Assembly (NCBI GenBank): GCA_964649825.1
Contig: CAZYQW010000141.1
Location: forward strand, 1-64,000
DNA: 64,000 nt
Direction: 5' to 3'
DNA from: CAZYQW01 sp964649825
GTDB taxonomy: Bacteria > Planctomycetota > B15-G4 > JADJEK01
A program made the position numbers and the translations under genes. Under the pieces are notes generated by a model. It had not been told where the DNA came from and did no database searches. It saw only the letters and a list, made by a program, of their open reading frames with translations. This document shows, piece after piece, positions 21,474-30,026 of this stretch (position 1 is its first letter; every line of letters begins with the position of its first letter).

Positions 21474-24419
21474 TCAGCCGCCGCCCTCCTCGGGCGTCGC
21501 TACCGCCATCGGAACCGCATCGATGACGATGTCGCGAAGACCGGCGTCGGGAACGCGGATGTCATGCGGCGCGTACGCCCGCTCCGCCGCGATCATGATC
21601 TGGTATTCGCCGGGGCTCAGGTTCTTGAACGTGAACTTGCCGGTCTTCTCGTCGATCTCGGCGCCGTCGCCGTACCCGCCGCCGTCCTTGGCCTGCGCCC
21701 AGATCCAGAGGTACGCGCTCGCGTGGTCGGCGGGGAACCGGATCGTCCCGGAGACCTCGACTCCCTTCGTGATCTGGATCACGACGGGCGGCGGCGCGAC
21801 GTTCTCGGAAACCTGGACCGGTCCGTGGCTCGCGCGCGCGAACCCCTCCGCGTGCACCGAGAGAATGAACGAGCCGGCCGGGATGCTGTCGAACGTGAAC
21901 TCGCCCGACGCGTCGGTCGAAGCGGTGAGGCCGATCCGCTGGGGCGGCTCGACCTGCTCTTCTCCCTGAGCGGCCACCGAGCTGGCCCAGATCGCCGCCC
22001 CGGCGACCACCCCTCCGTCCGCGGTCTCGACGCGCCCCACCAACCGGCCGGTTCGGAACTCGAACCGCAGCTCGCGGCTCTCGTTCTCCGCGAGCTCGAT
22101 GCGCTGCTGGATCCCTCCGCCGAAGTTCCGCCCGGAGTCGCTGCCCGGCTCCAAGTGGACCCAGAGGACTCCGGCCGGCACGAGACCGAAGTCGAAACGG
22201 CCGTTCGCGTCCGTGGACACGGCCCGGCTCTGCTCCCAATCCGATTCGGGTCGCACGCTGACCGAGGCCGCGACGAGCGGCGCGCCGTTCCGCTCGACGC
22301 TTCCCGAGAGGCGTGCGGACGGTCCGTCGAACCCGAGGCCGAGGAGGTCGATGTCGACCGTCGATTCCTGGCCCTCGACGACCTCGACGCGCGCGCGCCG
22401 TTCGGCGTTGACGTTCCGCATCGCGTTCTCGACGTACGTGTTCGGGGCCTGGTTCGCGAAGCGGCGGAACACCTCGATGCGGACGGTGCCCGGCCGCAGT
22501 CGCGTCACCCGGAACTTGCCCTCGAGGTCGGTGACGACGAAGCGCGGGATCTCGTCGCCAGACTGGTCGAGCATGAGGAAGCGCGGCACGTCCGGCGGGC
22601 GCCCGCCCTGATGGACGCGCCCCACGATCGTGCCGCCGGGACGCAGCTCGAGCTCGACGGGCCCATCCATCGGGAGCTCGGCCGGCGTCGCGGCCGGGCT
22701 GAAGTCGGGGTGCTCGGCGCGGATCGAGTACGTCCCGTCCCGCAAGCCGGGGAGCGTCGCCATTCCGTCCTCGTCGCTGCGCCGGCTCACGAGCGGAAAG
22801 AAGTCGTCGCGGATCCACTCGTCGCCGCGATGCGCGCTGACGTTCACCCACTCGAGCGGCTCTCCCGTCGTCCCGTCCATGACGCGCACGTCGAGGGTCC
22901 GCTCCGGCGACAGCACGAGCTGCGCGCGCGCCGGCCCGGCGGTCAGGTCGGCTTCGGCGCGCGCGAACGCGAACCCGTCCGCCCGCGCAAGGACGTTGTA
23001 CTTCCGCGCGCCAAGGTCCCGCACCACGAACGTGCCGTCGTCGTTCCGCTCGAGACGATCGGCGAGCGGTATCGGGCTGAACGCGACCGGAGCGTCGGCC
23101 GGGTCGAACGTGGGCCGCAGAAGCAGGGTCGGATCGGCGACGACTTTTCCCGCCGCGTCGACGACGGAGATCGTCAGGTCGTACGCGGGATCGAGCATGA
23201 CCGCCAGCTCGCCGAAGCCGGCCTGGACGCCCTCCAACACCTTCCAATCGATGGCGTCGTCCGCTCGAGCGCAAACGAAGTGCGGCTTGTCGTCGAACCC
23301 TTCCGCCGCGAACCGCCCGTCGCTGCCGGTGACGCCGAGCGGCCACACCAGGCCGACCTCCCCCATCAGCATCGGGCCCGCGAGGACGCGGACTCCCGCG
23401 ACCGGAGCGCCGCTCGCGTCAACGACGCGGCCAGCGATCTCGTCGCCGTGGTCGACGCGGATCGTCCCCACGTCGCGCTCGCCGCTCTCGCCGGTCGGCA
23501 CCGGTCCGTGCACGCGCGAGACGTACCCTTCCTTCTGGACGACGATCGACCCGAGGCCGACCGGCACCGCCTCGAGCACGAAGGCGCCCTCGTCGTCGGT
23601 GCGGGTCTGCGGGATCGGCAGATCGTCGAACAGCTCGCGCATCCAGGGCCGCGGCTCGTACACGTCCCACGTCTCGGCGCGCCACTCCTTGACGACGAAC
23701 GAGGCGTCGCGACGAGCATAGGCCGCGCCGAAGTCGAAGATCAGGCGCGGCAGGTTCGTGGCGCGCACGAGGGCGTTCGGGACCGGTTCTCCGTCGAGGT
23801 CCTCGACGACGCCCTTGAACGTGACGCTGCGCTCGAGCGTGACGTCGCCGAGATCGACCGTCTCGCCGGCGCTCGGCAGGTGATCGACGAAGCGGGCGGT
23901 CGCGCGCGGTCCATGGACGTCGATGCCCAGGGCGGCGAAGCTCTCGGGGAAGACGCCGGTGAACTGGAAGCGGCCCGCGTCGTCCGTCACCGTCTCCCCG
24001 TGGCGCGCCGCGACTCGAGGCGCGGGACCACCGTCGAACAACGAGCCGACGTCCGTCGCGAAGTCGGTACGTTGGAACCGATAGAGAGCGACCGGCACGT
24101 CGCCCACCGGCTCGCCGCTCGCCTCGACGACGCGGCCGGTGATGGTGCCGAGCGCGCGCCGGTACCGCTCGGGCATCGTCGTCTCCGCCGCGACGCCCGG
24201 CCTCGCGTTCGGGACGACCGCCTCGCGCTTCCCCGCCGACGACGGGGCCGGCGCGACGTCGGCGATGCGCGGACCATCATCCTCCGTCACGCGCTCTACG
24301 GCGTCGCCGGAGACGGGGACCTCGACCGGGTCGACCACCTCCCCGTCCGAGAAGACCAAGTACAACGCCGCGCCCAGCGCGAGCAAGACGCCGAATCCGA
24401 CGAACACTCCCGGTTTCAT
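21474..24419 (-). CDS. large membrane-anchored protein with nine carboxypeptidase-regulatory-like modules (copy 2)
   Basis: 981 residues, same plan as its two neighbours: a membrane anchor (VFVGFGVLLALGAALYLVF, about residues 5-23), an acidic linker, then nine beta modules. Examples are ITGRVVEASGEPV, FKGVVEDLDGEPVPNALV, IAGRVVDASGAPVAGVRV, LDVRVMDGTTGEPLEW, IVGRVHQGGRPP, LSGSVERNGAPL, LVGRVETADGGVV and VSGTIRFPAD. The GPVPTGESGERDVG linker after module 2 is nearly identical to that of the next copy upstream. The role is unknown, probably extracytoplasmic scaffold or surface layer. ATG at 24419 was chosen because GGAGG sits five bases upstream; a TTG four codons earlier would destroy that spacing. 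Confidence 0.8.
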   Translation of the reverse strand: MKPGVFVGFGVLLALGAALYLVFSDGEVVDPVEVPVSGDAVERVTEDDGPRIADVAPAPSSAGKREAVVPNARPGVAAETTMPERYRRALGTITGRVVEASGEPVGDVPVALYRFQRTDFATDVGSLFDGGPAPRVAARHGETVTDDAGRFQFTGVFPESFAALGIDVHGPRATARFVDHLPSAGETVDLGDVTLERSVTFKGVVEDLDGEPVPNALVRATNLPRLIFDFGAAYARRDASFVVKEWRAETWDVYEPRPWMRELFDDLPIPQTRTDDEGAFVLEAVPVGLGSIVVQKEGYVSRVHGPVPTGESGERDVGTIRVDHGDEIAGRVVDASGAPVAGVRVLAGPMLMGEVGLVWPLGVTGSDGRFAAEGFDDKPHFVCARADDAIDWKVLEGVQAGFGELAVMLDPAYDLTISVVDAAGKVVADPTLLLRPTFDPADAPVAFSPIPLADRLERNDDGTFVVRDLGARKYNVLARADGFAFARAEADLTAGPARAQLVLSPERTLDVRVMDGTTGEPLEWVNVSAHRGDEWIRDDFFPLVSRRSDEDGMATLPGLRDGTYSIRAEHPDFSPAATPAELPMDGPVELELRPGGTIVGRVHQGGRPPDVPRFLMLDQSGDEIPRFVVTDLEGKFRVTRLRPGTVRIEVFRRFANQAPNTYVENAMRNVNAERRARVEVVEGQESTVDIDLLGLGFDGPSARLSGSVERNGAPLVAASVSVRPESDWEQSRAVSTDANGRFDFGLVPAGVLWVHLEPGSDSGRNFGGGIQQRIELAENESRELRFEFRTGRLVGRVETADGGVVAGAAIWASSVAAQGEEQVEPPQRIGLTASTDASGEFTFDSIPAGSFILSVHAEGFARASHGPVQVSENVAPPPVVIQITKGVEVSGTIRFPADHASAYLWIWAQAKDGGGYGDGAEIDEKTGKFTFKNLSPGEYQIMIAAERAYAPHDIRVPDAGLRDIVIDAVPMAVATPEEGGG

Positions 24420-24488
24420 GCCTGCCTCCAAAGCGCGCCCGTCAGCCTACCACCGCGCGGCGCAGTCGATGAGAGCGGGGACATCGGG

Positions 24489-27431
24489 TCACCCGTCCTC
24501 GTCCTCCTCCTCCTCGTCCTCCTCCTTCGGCACGGCGCGGAGGACGACGCCCTCGAGCCCGGATCGCGGCACGTCGATCATCACGTTCTCGTAGCGCTCA
24601 CGCCGTCCTCCGGCGTGGATGCGCACCTCGTACTTCCCGGGCTTCACGCCCTCCACCACGAACTCCATCGTCTCGGTGTCCACGCCGTCGCCGCTCCGAA
24701 CTGACGGCTCCTCCTGGTTACGGAACTCGACGAAGACCCATCGACCCGGGTCCTCGCCCGCCGGCAGGAGGACGGTGCCGCGCACGACGACGCCTCCTTC
24801 GAGGCGCACCTCGATCGGCGGCGGCCCCGCGTTGTACGAGACGCGGACGTCGGGCACCGCGGCATCGGCGAGGCCCTGCTTGTTGACGCGCAGGGTGTAC
24901 CTTCCCTCGGGAACCCCGTCGAACGAGAACGCGCCGTCGCGTTCGGTCACGGTGTCGAAGCGGCCGCCGCCGCCGAAGCCGAAGGTCTCGTCGCCCTCCG
25001 CGGAACGAAGGTGTACCTCGGCGCCGAGCACGGGGGAGCCGTCGCGATCGAGGCGGACGCGGCCCCGCACGTATCCGGTGCGCAGGTCGAAGGCGATCTC
25101 GCGCACCTCGTTCGCGGCGAGCTCCACCTGCTGCTCGGCCATGCGCCCGAACATGAACGCGCCCGCGCGGCCCTTCTGCCGGACGGAGACGACAGTCTTC
25201 TTCGCCGGCACCTCGCCGAAATCGAACCGCCCGTTTCGATCGGTGACCGCGCTCTTCATGCTGCGCCAGTCGCCGTCCGCGACGGCCGACACCGTCACTC
25301 CGTCGGCGGCGCGGCCGTTCACCACCACGCTGCCGCGCAGCGTGGCGGTCGGACCATCGTCGCCGGTGCCGTGCAGGTCGACGTCGATCTCCGTCACCTG
25401 CCCCTCCACGATCGTGACCGTGATGAAGCGTTCGGGGAAGTACTGCTCGAAACCCCCACCGATCTGGTCGCCGAGCGACTTGTTCGCGAACCGCCTCATC
25501 ACGGTGACCGTGTACTCGCCCGGCTCGACGTGGGTGATCTCGAACAGGCCGAGCTCGTCGGTCACCGTGAAGCGCGGGAAGCTCCGGTCCTTGCCCATCG
25601 CGATGAACCGCTCTTCGGCCGGCGGCCGCTCCTTCACGTGCACCCGACCGCGCAGGATGCCGCCCTGACGCATCTCGACCACGACCGGCTCGCCCGGCAC
25701 GACGACCTCGACCGACGTCTCGGCGTACGCGGGATGGAAGACGACGACGCGGTAGGTCCCCGCCTCCAGTCCAGCGAGCCGTGCCTCGCCAAGCTCGTTG
25801 GTGCGGCGCGAGATCAGCGGCACGCGCCGCGACTCGCGGCTCGCCGACGGATCGAACACGCCGCAGAACGCGTAGTGGATCGGCTCGCGCGACTCGGCCA
25901 CCACCACCGTGATCGAGTTGAACGACTCGGGAACGAGCGAGATCTCGGCCGTCGCCGGTCCCTGGCGGAGGTCGACCTCGGCCTTGCCGACCGCGAATCC
26001 GGGCGCTTTCGCGAGGATCGAGTAGCGGCCCGGGTCGAGCTCGCGGATGACCGCCGTCCCATCGTCGCGGTGCTCGAGACGATCGCCGAGCGGCAGCGGC
26101 GCGACGAGCAGCGGATGCAGAGGGATCCGGTTGATCGGCCGCACGACCAACGACGGCCGCGGCACGACGAGACCGCTCGGGTCGTACGCCGTCACCTCGG
26201 CGAAGTACGTGTCGCCGATCCGCAGGATCGCCTCGTCGAAGCCGGGCACGACGTCGGTCACGATCGTCCACTCGACCCCGTTCTCGGGGCGCGCCGCGAC
26301 GACGTGCTCGACGTCGGCGAGGCCGCGCGCGCGGAATCGCCCGTCCTCGTCGGTGATCGCCACCGGGGCGAGGACCGCGGCCGGCGCGAGCTCGAGCTCC
26401 GGCCCCGCGAGGATCTCGGCGCCGGCGATCGGCTCGTCGTTGACGTCGACCACGCGTCCTTCGAGGACCTCGCCGAACGGCATCCGCAGCGTGCCGACGT
26501 TGCGCTCGCCGCTCGCCCCCGTCGGCACGGGCCCGTGCACGAGCGACACGAGGGCACGCTTGTCGACGAGGACGGTCGCCATGCCGAGCGGCACGCCCTC
26601 GAGTCGGAAGGAGCCGTCCTCATCGGTGTGGGTCGTCGGGATCGGGAACCGCTCGATCAGCCGCGGGATCCAGCGCGGGATCGGAAGCACGCGCCAGTCG
26701 GCGCCGAGATCATCCTGGAACGCGACGGAGAAGTCCGGCTTGATGTTCTGGACCCCGAACGTGAACAGGATGGACGGCAGGTTCGTCGCTCGGACGCGCG
26801 CGCCCGGCACCGGGTTCTGGTCCTCGTCGACGACGCGGCCCGTGAAGACGACGTACGGATCGAGCGGAACGTCGCCCAGATCGATGACCTCGCCCGGAGT
26901 GGGCGAACGGTCGACGAACCGCAGCGTGGCACGGGCGCCGCCGAGGTCGATCCCCAGCACGTAGATCCCGCGCGGCTCGAGCTCGGTGAATCGAAACCGC
27001 CCCTCCGCGTCGGTCTGCGTCTCTCCCTTCGTGGCCTCGAAGCGCGGCGCCTCGTCGCGAAACAACATCTCGACGTCCGGTACGAAGTCCTGGAGCGTCG
27101 CCGCGAGAGCCTCGACCTTCATGGCCGGCACCGGTGCTCCGTCCGGCTCCACCACTCGACCGATCAACCCGCCGAGGGCGGCCTTGTACGAGTCGGGTGG
27201 ACCGTCCGGCGCGATCGCTTCCTCGGGTCCGGCCGCGACGGCCGGCTCCTCCGCGGCTTCGCGCGCCGATCCGACGACGGGACTTCCGTCCGGCTCGACC
27301 GGCAGGTCGGCCGCCGCCACCGATTCGTCCCCGGAAACCTCCGTTCCCGGCTCGTCACCCAGAATGAAAAGGAGCAACACCGCGACGACCGCCAGCGCGG
27401 CGACGCCGATCGGGAGGATGGGCTTCTGCAT
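24489..27431 (-). CDS. large membrane-anchored protein with nine carboxypeptidase-regulatory-like modules (copy 1)
   Basis: 980 residues and the first of the tandem set in the direction of transcription. The N-terminal anchor is IGVAALAVVAVLLLFIL, followed by a Glu/Pro/Ala linker and nine modules collinear with the other copies: LIGRVVEPDGAPVPA, FTGRVVDEDQNPVPGARV, LEGRVVDVNDEPIAGAEI, then degenerate modules 4-5, LRGRVHVKERPP, LRGSVVVNGRAADGV, VRGRVRLDRDGSPVLGAEV, VRGTVLLPAGED. It alone ends in an acidic tail (EEDEEEEDEDG). ATG at 27431 has GAGG five bases upstream; the GTG two codons earlier is less likely. The three genes are 54-70 bp apart, so an operon is plausible. No substrate or partner can be named. 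Confidence 0.8.
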   Translation of the reverse strand: MQKPILPIGVAALAVVAVLLLFILGDEPGTEVSGDESVAAADLPVEPDGSPVVGSAREAAEEPAVAAGPEEAIAPDGPPDSYKAALGGLIGRVVEPDGAPVPAMKVEALAATLQDFVPDVEMLFRDEAPRFEATKGETQTDAEGRFRFTELEPRGIYVLGIDLGGARATLRFVDRSPTPGEVIDLGDVPLDPYVVFTGRVVDEDQNPVPGARVRATNLPSILFTFGVQNIKPDFSVAFQDDLGADWRVLPIPRWIPRLIERFPIPTTHTDEDGSFRLEGVPLGMATVLVDKRALVSLVHGPVPTGASGERNVGTLRMPFGEVLEGRVVDVNDEPIAGAEILAGPELELAPAAVLAPVAITDEDGRFRARGLADVEHVVAARPENGVEWTIVTDVVPGFDEAILRIGDTYFAEVTAYDPSGLVVPRPSLVVRPINRIPLHPLLVAPLPLGDRLEHRDDGTAVIRELDPGRYSILAKAPGFAVGKAEVDLRQGPATAEISLVPESFNSITVVVAESREPIHYAFCGVFDPSASRESRRVPLISRRTNELGEARLAGLEAGTYRVVVFHPAYAETSVEVVVPGEPVVVEMRQGGILRGRVHVKERPPAEERFIAMGKDRSFPRFTVTDELGLFEITHVEPGEYTVTVMRRFANKSLGDQIGGGFEQYFPERFITVTIVEGQVTEIDVDLHGTGDDGPTATLRGSVVVNGRAADGVTVSAVADGDWRSMKSAVTDRNGRFDFGEVPAKKTVVSVRQKGRAGAFMFGRMAEQQVELAANEVREIAFDLRTGYVRGRVRLDRDGSPVLGAEVHLRSAEGDETFGFGGGGRFDTVTERDGAFSFDGVPEGRYTLRVNKQGLADAAVPDVRVSYNAGPPPIEVRLEGGVVVRGTVLLPAGEDPGRWVFVEFRNQEEPSVRSGDGVDTETMEFVVEGVKPGKYEVRIHAGGRRERYENVMIDVPRSGLEGVVLRAVPKEEDEEEEDEDG

Positions 27432-27705
27432 GAGCACCTCGGCCGTTCGGGGAGGGTGCCAGTCCCGTCGGCAGTACGACTGTAACCGACCCCGGTTGCG
27501 GTCTCAAGCCGGAGGCCCGATGCAGCACCGATGCGACACCGAAACAACGATGAAGCTCGCGTGGAGGGTGCACGGGCGCACCAAGGGCCTCGCAACCGAA
27601 CACGAACAACGCGGCCGGTCTCCCCGGCGCGCCCGTCACCACGCCCCCTTCGTGTCGTCAAGCGGGCGCCCGGCGGTCACGATTCCGGGAAGTTCCGGAA
27701 CGCGG

Positions 27706-28362
27706 TCAGCGTGCCATCCGCACGACCTCGGCGCAGAGCTTCTCGATGCCCGCCGCTGCCTCCGAGATTCGCGTCGCCAGCATGTACGCGGGGGTCGTGA
27801 CGATGCGATGCTCCGCGTCGATGACGATCCCGTCGACGGCACAGTTCCGGTGCGTCGCGCCCGTCGACTCGAGCCTCGCCGCCGTGTCACGATCGTTTCC
27901 GATCGTCAGGGTCACGCCCTCGTCGCCGAAGAGGCGGGCGACGACGGCCGGCGCGATGCAGATGGCCCCGATCGGTTTGCCGAGGCGATGCACCTCGCGG
28001 AGGAACCGGGCCACGTCGGGGTCGACGGTCCAGTCGGCCCCACCCTTCGCGAAGTCGCATAGGTTCTTCGCCGCGCCGAACCCTCCGGGCAGCACGACGG
28101 CGTCGACGTCGTGCGCCTTCAGCTTCGCCACGTCGTGGATCGCCCCCCGCGCGATGCGCGCGGCCTCGGTCAAGACGTTCCGGGTTTCGCCGGTCGTGCG
28201 GCCGGTCGCGTGGTCGACCACGTCCATCTGCGGTACGTCCGGCGCGGCGCAGACGACTTCGGTTCCCAGGCGATCGAGGCAGAGGAGCGTCACCACCGCC
28301 TCGTGGATCTCCGCGCCGTCGTTCACGCCGCAACCGGACAGGAGGACTGCCACTTTCGTCAT
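27706..28362 (-). CDS. elbB: ElbB-like DJ-1/PfpI superfamily protein
   Basis: 218 residues matching isoprenoid-biosynthesis-associated ElbB: VLLSGCGVNDGAEIHE at the N-terminus, LPGGFGAAKNLCDFA in the middle, GKPIGAICIAPAV with the nucleophile-elbow cysteine, and a C-terminal TTPAYM...I..GI. ElbB has glyoxalase activity in vitro and has been linked to isoprenoid production; its physiological role is unsettled. The start is ATG at 28362 with GGAG six bases upstream. It stands alone, divergent from the ferredoxin gene. Confidence 0.9.
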   Translation of the reverse strand: MTKVAVLLSGCGVNDGAEIHEAVVTLLCLDRLGTEVVCAAPDVPQMDVVDHATGRTTGETRNVLTEAARIARGAIHDVAKLKAHDVDAVVLPGGFGAAKNLCDFAKGGADWTVDPDVARFLREVHRLGKPIGAICIAPAVVARLFGDEGVTLTIGNDRDTAARLESTGATHRNCAVDGIVIDAEHRIVTTPAYMLATRISEAAAGIEKLCAEVVRMAR

Positions 28363-28542
28363 GATTCGCTCCGCACGCGCTGGTTGGGCCGGACGGCGCA
28401 TGCTACCACGTCCCGGAGCGTGGTTTCGCGCGCGCCCGCCCGGAGGACCGCCGGCGCCGGTCTCGATGAAGCCGAGCGGCGGGCACGGCGCCGCCGTCGA
28501 ATCCCGCGCGGATGCTCGGACACATTCGTAGGATGACCTCGC

Positions 28543-28866
28543 ATGGAGCCGTACCGCCGACACTTCCTCGTCTGCCTCACGAACCGGCCGCCGTTCGCAC
28601 AGGAGTCGTGCGGCCCGAAAGGATCGACCGAGCTGCTCGCTCGCCTCCAAAAGGCGCTCGATCGGAGGAAGCTGCGCGAGCTGCACGGCGTGGCCGCGAC
28701 CGGCTCGACCTGTCTCGGTCTGTGCGAGAGCGGGCCCAACGTGATCGTCTACCCCGAGAACGTCTGGTACCGCGGCGTGACGGTCGAGGACGTCGACGAG
28801 ATCGTCAGCCGTCACGCCGAGCGGGGCGAGATCGTCGAGCGCCTGCGGAACCCGGACGTGGAATGA
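28543..28866 (+). CDS. thioredoxin-like [2Fe-2S] ferredoxin
   Basis: 107 residues with four cysteines spaced as in thioredoxin-fold 2Fe-2S ferredoxins: Cys11, Cys23, Cys57 and Cys61 (HFLVC, ESCGPKGS, STCLGLC). The EGPNVIVYPE-like segment appears as ESGPNVIVYPENVWY. Such proteins carry electrons in the cytoplasm; partners are usually unknown. The stop overlaps the start of the endonuclease III gene (ATGA). That is notable because the neighbour also holds an iron-sulfur cluster, but coupling alone does not prove a shared function. Confidence 0.9.
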   Translation: MEPYRRHFLVCLTNRPPFAQESCGPKGSTELLARLQKALDRRKLRELHGVAATGSTCLGLCESGPNVIVYPENVWYRGVTVEDVDEIVSRHAERGEIVERLRNPDVE

Positions 28867-29618
28867 CCGGCCTGCACGAGGACGACGTCCGCCCGACGGC
28901 GCGGTCGAAGCAGGCCGCGACGCGGCGCATCGCGGAGATCATTGCGATCCTCCACCGCCTCTACCCGGACGCCGATTGCGAGCTCCGCTTCGGTTCGCCG
29001 CTCGAGCTGATCGTGGCGACGATCCTCTCCGCACAGTGCACGGACGAACGGGTCAACGCCGTCACCCGGAGCCTGTTCCGGAAGTACCGGAGCGCCGCCC
29101 ACTACATGAACGCGCCGGACGGAGAGCTGGAAGAGGAGATACGCTCCACCGGGTTCTTCAACAACAAGGCGCGTTCGTTGCGCGGCATGGGCAAGCGGCT
29201 GGTCGAGGCGTTCGGCGGCGAGGTCCCGCGCACGATGGATGACCTGCTCACCGTGCCCGGCGTGGCGAGAAAGACGGCTAACGTCGTCCTCGGCACCGCG
29301 TTCCAGATCGCCGCGGGCGTGGTCGTGGACACGCACGTCACGCGCCTCTCCCATCGACTCGGCCTCTCGCGGCAGCGAACGCCGGAGAAGATCGAGCCGG
29401 ACCTGATCCGTCTCGTTCCGAAGGACGACTGGATCTTCTTCGGGCATGCGCTGATCTGGCACGGCCGGCGCGTCTGCCGGGCGAAGTCCCCGGACTGTCC
29501 GTCGTGCGGTCTCAAGGAACTCTGCCCTTCCGCCGGCGTCGCGGTGACGAACGGCTCGACCACCACCACCCGCGGCGGAGCGACGAAGCCGGCTCCGAAG
29601 AAGTCACGGGCCGGCTGA
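28863..29618 (+). CDS. nth: endonuclease III (DNA glycosylase/AP lyase)
   Basis: 251 residues, typical length plus a basic, Thr-rich C-terminal tail of about 28 residues. The helix-hairpin-helix VPGVARKTANVVLG holds the catalytic Lys137, and the catalytic aspartate is Asp156 (VVVDTHVTR). The 4Fe-4S loop is complete as Cys205-x6-Cys212-x2-Cys215-x5-Cys221. It removes oxidised pyrimidines and nicks abasic sites in base excision repair. The start is ATG, overlapping the ferredoxin stop; the frame is open upstream but no other start has support. Confidence 0.95.
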   Translation: MTGLHEDDVRPTARSKQAATRRIAEIIAILHRLYPDADCELRFGSPLELIVATILSAQCTDERVNAVTRSLFRKYRSAAHYMNAPDGELEEEIRSTGFFNNKARSLRGMGKRLVEAFGGEVPRTMDDLLTVPGVARKTANVVLGTAFQIAAGVVVDTHVTRLSHRLGLSRQRTPEKIEPDLIRLVPKDDWIFFGHALIWHGRRVCRAKSPDCPSCGLKELCPSAGVAVTNGSTTTTRGGATKPAPKKSRAG

Positions 29619-29655
29619 GCGGTCCGCGCCGCGACGGCCCTTCCCGAACGAGACG

Positions 29656-30012
29656 ATGCGACTCTCCCGACCCATCTGGATGCTGATCCTGCTTCCCCTC
29701 TTCGCGTGCAGCGACGAGGACCCTCGCTTCACGAACCTGACCGACCTCGAGCGCGAGGGGATGACGATCTACAAGCGCGAGTGCTCGGTCTGCCACAGCA
29801 TGAACGCGAGGAACGACGGCCCGCTCGGCCCGCCGATCGCCGGCTCGTCGATCGAGCTGCTCGAGGCCCGAGTGTTGAGGCTCTCCTACCCGCCGGGGTA
29901 CCAACCGAAGCGCGACACGAGGCAGATGTTCCCGGCGCTGCCCCACCTCGCCCCGAAGATGCGGGCCCTGCACGCGTTCCTCGATCCGAAGCACCACCCG
30001 CCGGTGAACTGA
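29656..30012 (+). CDS. small c-type cytochrome lipoprotein
   Basis: 118 residues. The lipoprotein signal has Cys18 as the acylated residue (LPLFAC). One haem-binding CSVCH motif is at 43-47, and Met91 (RQMFPALPHL) is a good candidate for the sixth ligand. This is a single-domain class I-like cytochrome c facing the periplasm and held by a lipid. The redox partner is unknown; none of its neighbours is an obvious oxidase. It starts 37 bp after nth and may be transcribed with it. Confidence 0.85.
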   Translation: MRLSRPIWMLILLPLFACSDEDPRFTNLTDLEREGMTIYKRECSVCHSMNARNDGPLGPPIAGSSIELLEARVLRLSYPPGYQPKRDTRQMFPALPHLAPKMRALHAFLDPKHHPPVN

Positions 30013-30026
30013 AGCGCGCGCGGGCG

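Noticed and set aside
21138..24704. 1188-codon plus-strand open frame
   Set aside because: Antisense of the modular surface protein copy 2; the translation is repetitive Arg/Asp/Ala and lacks signal peptide or domains.
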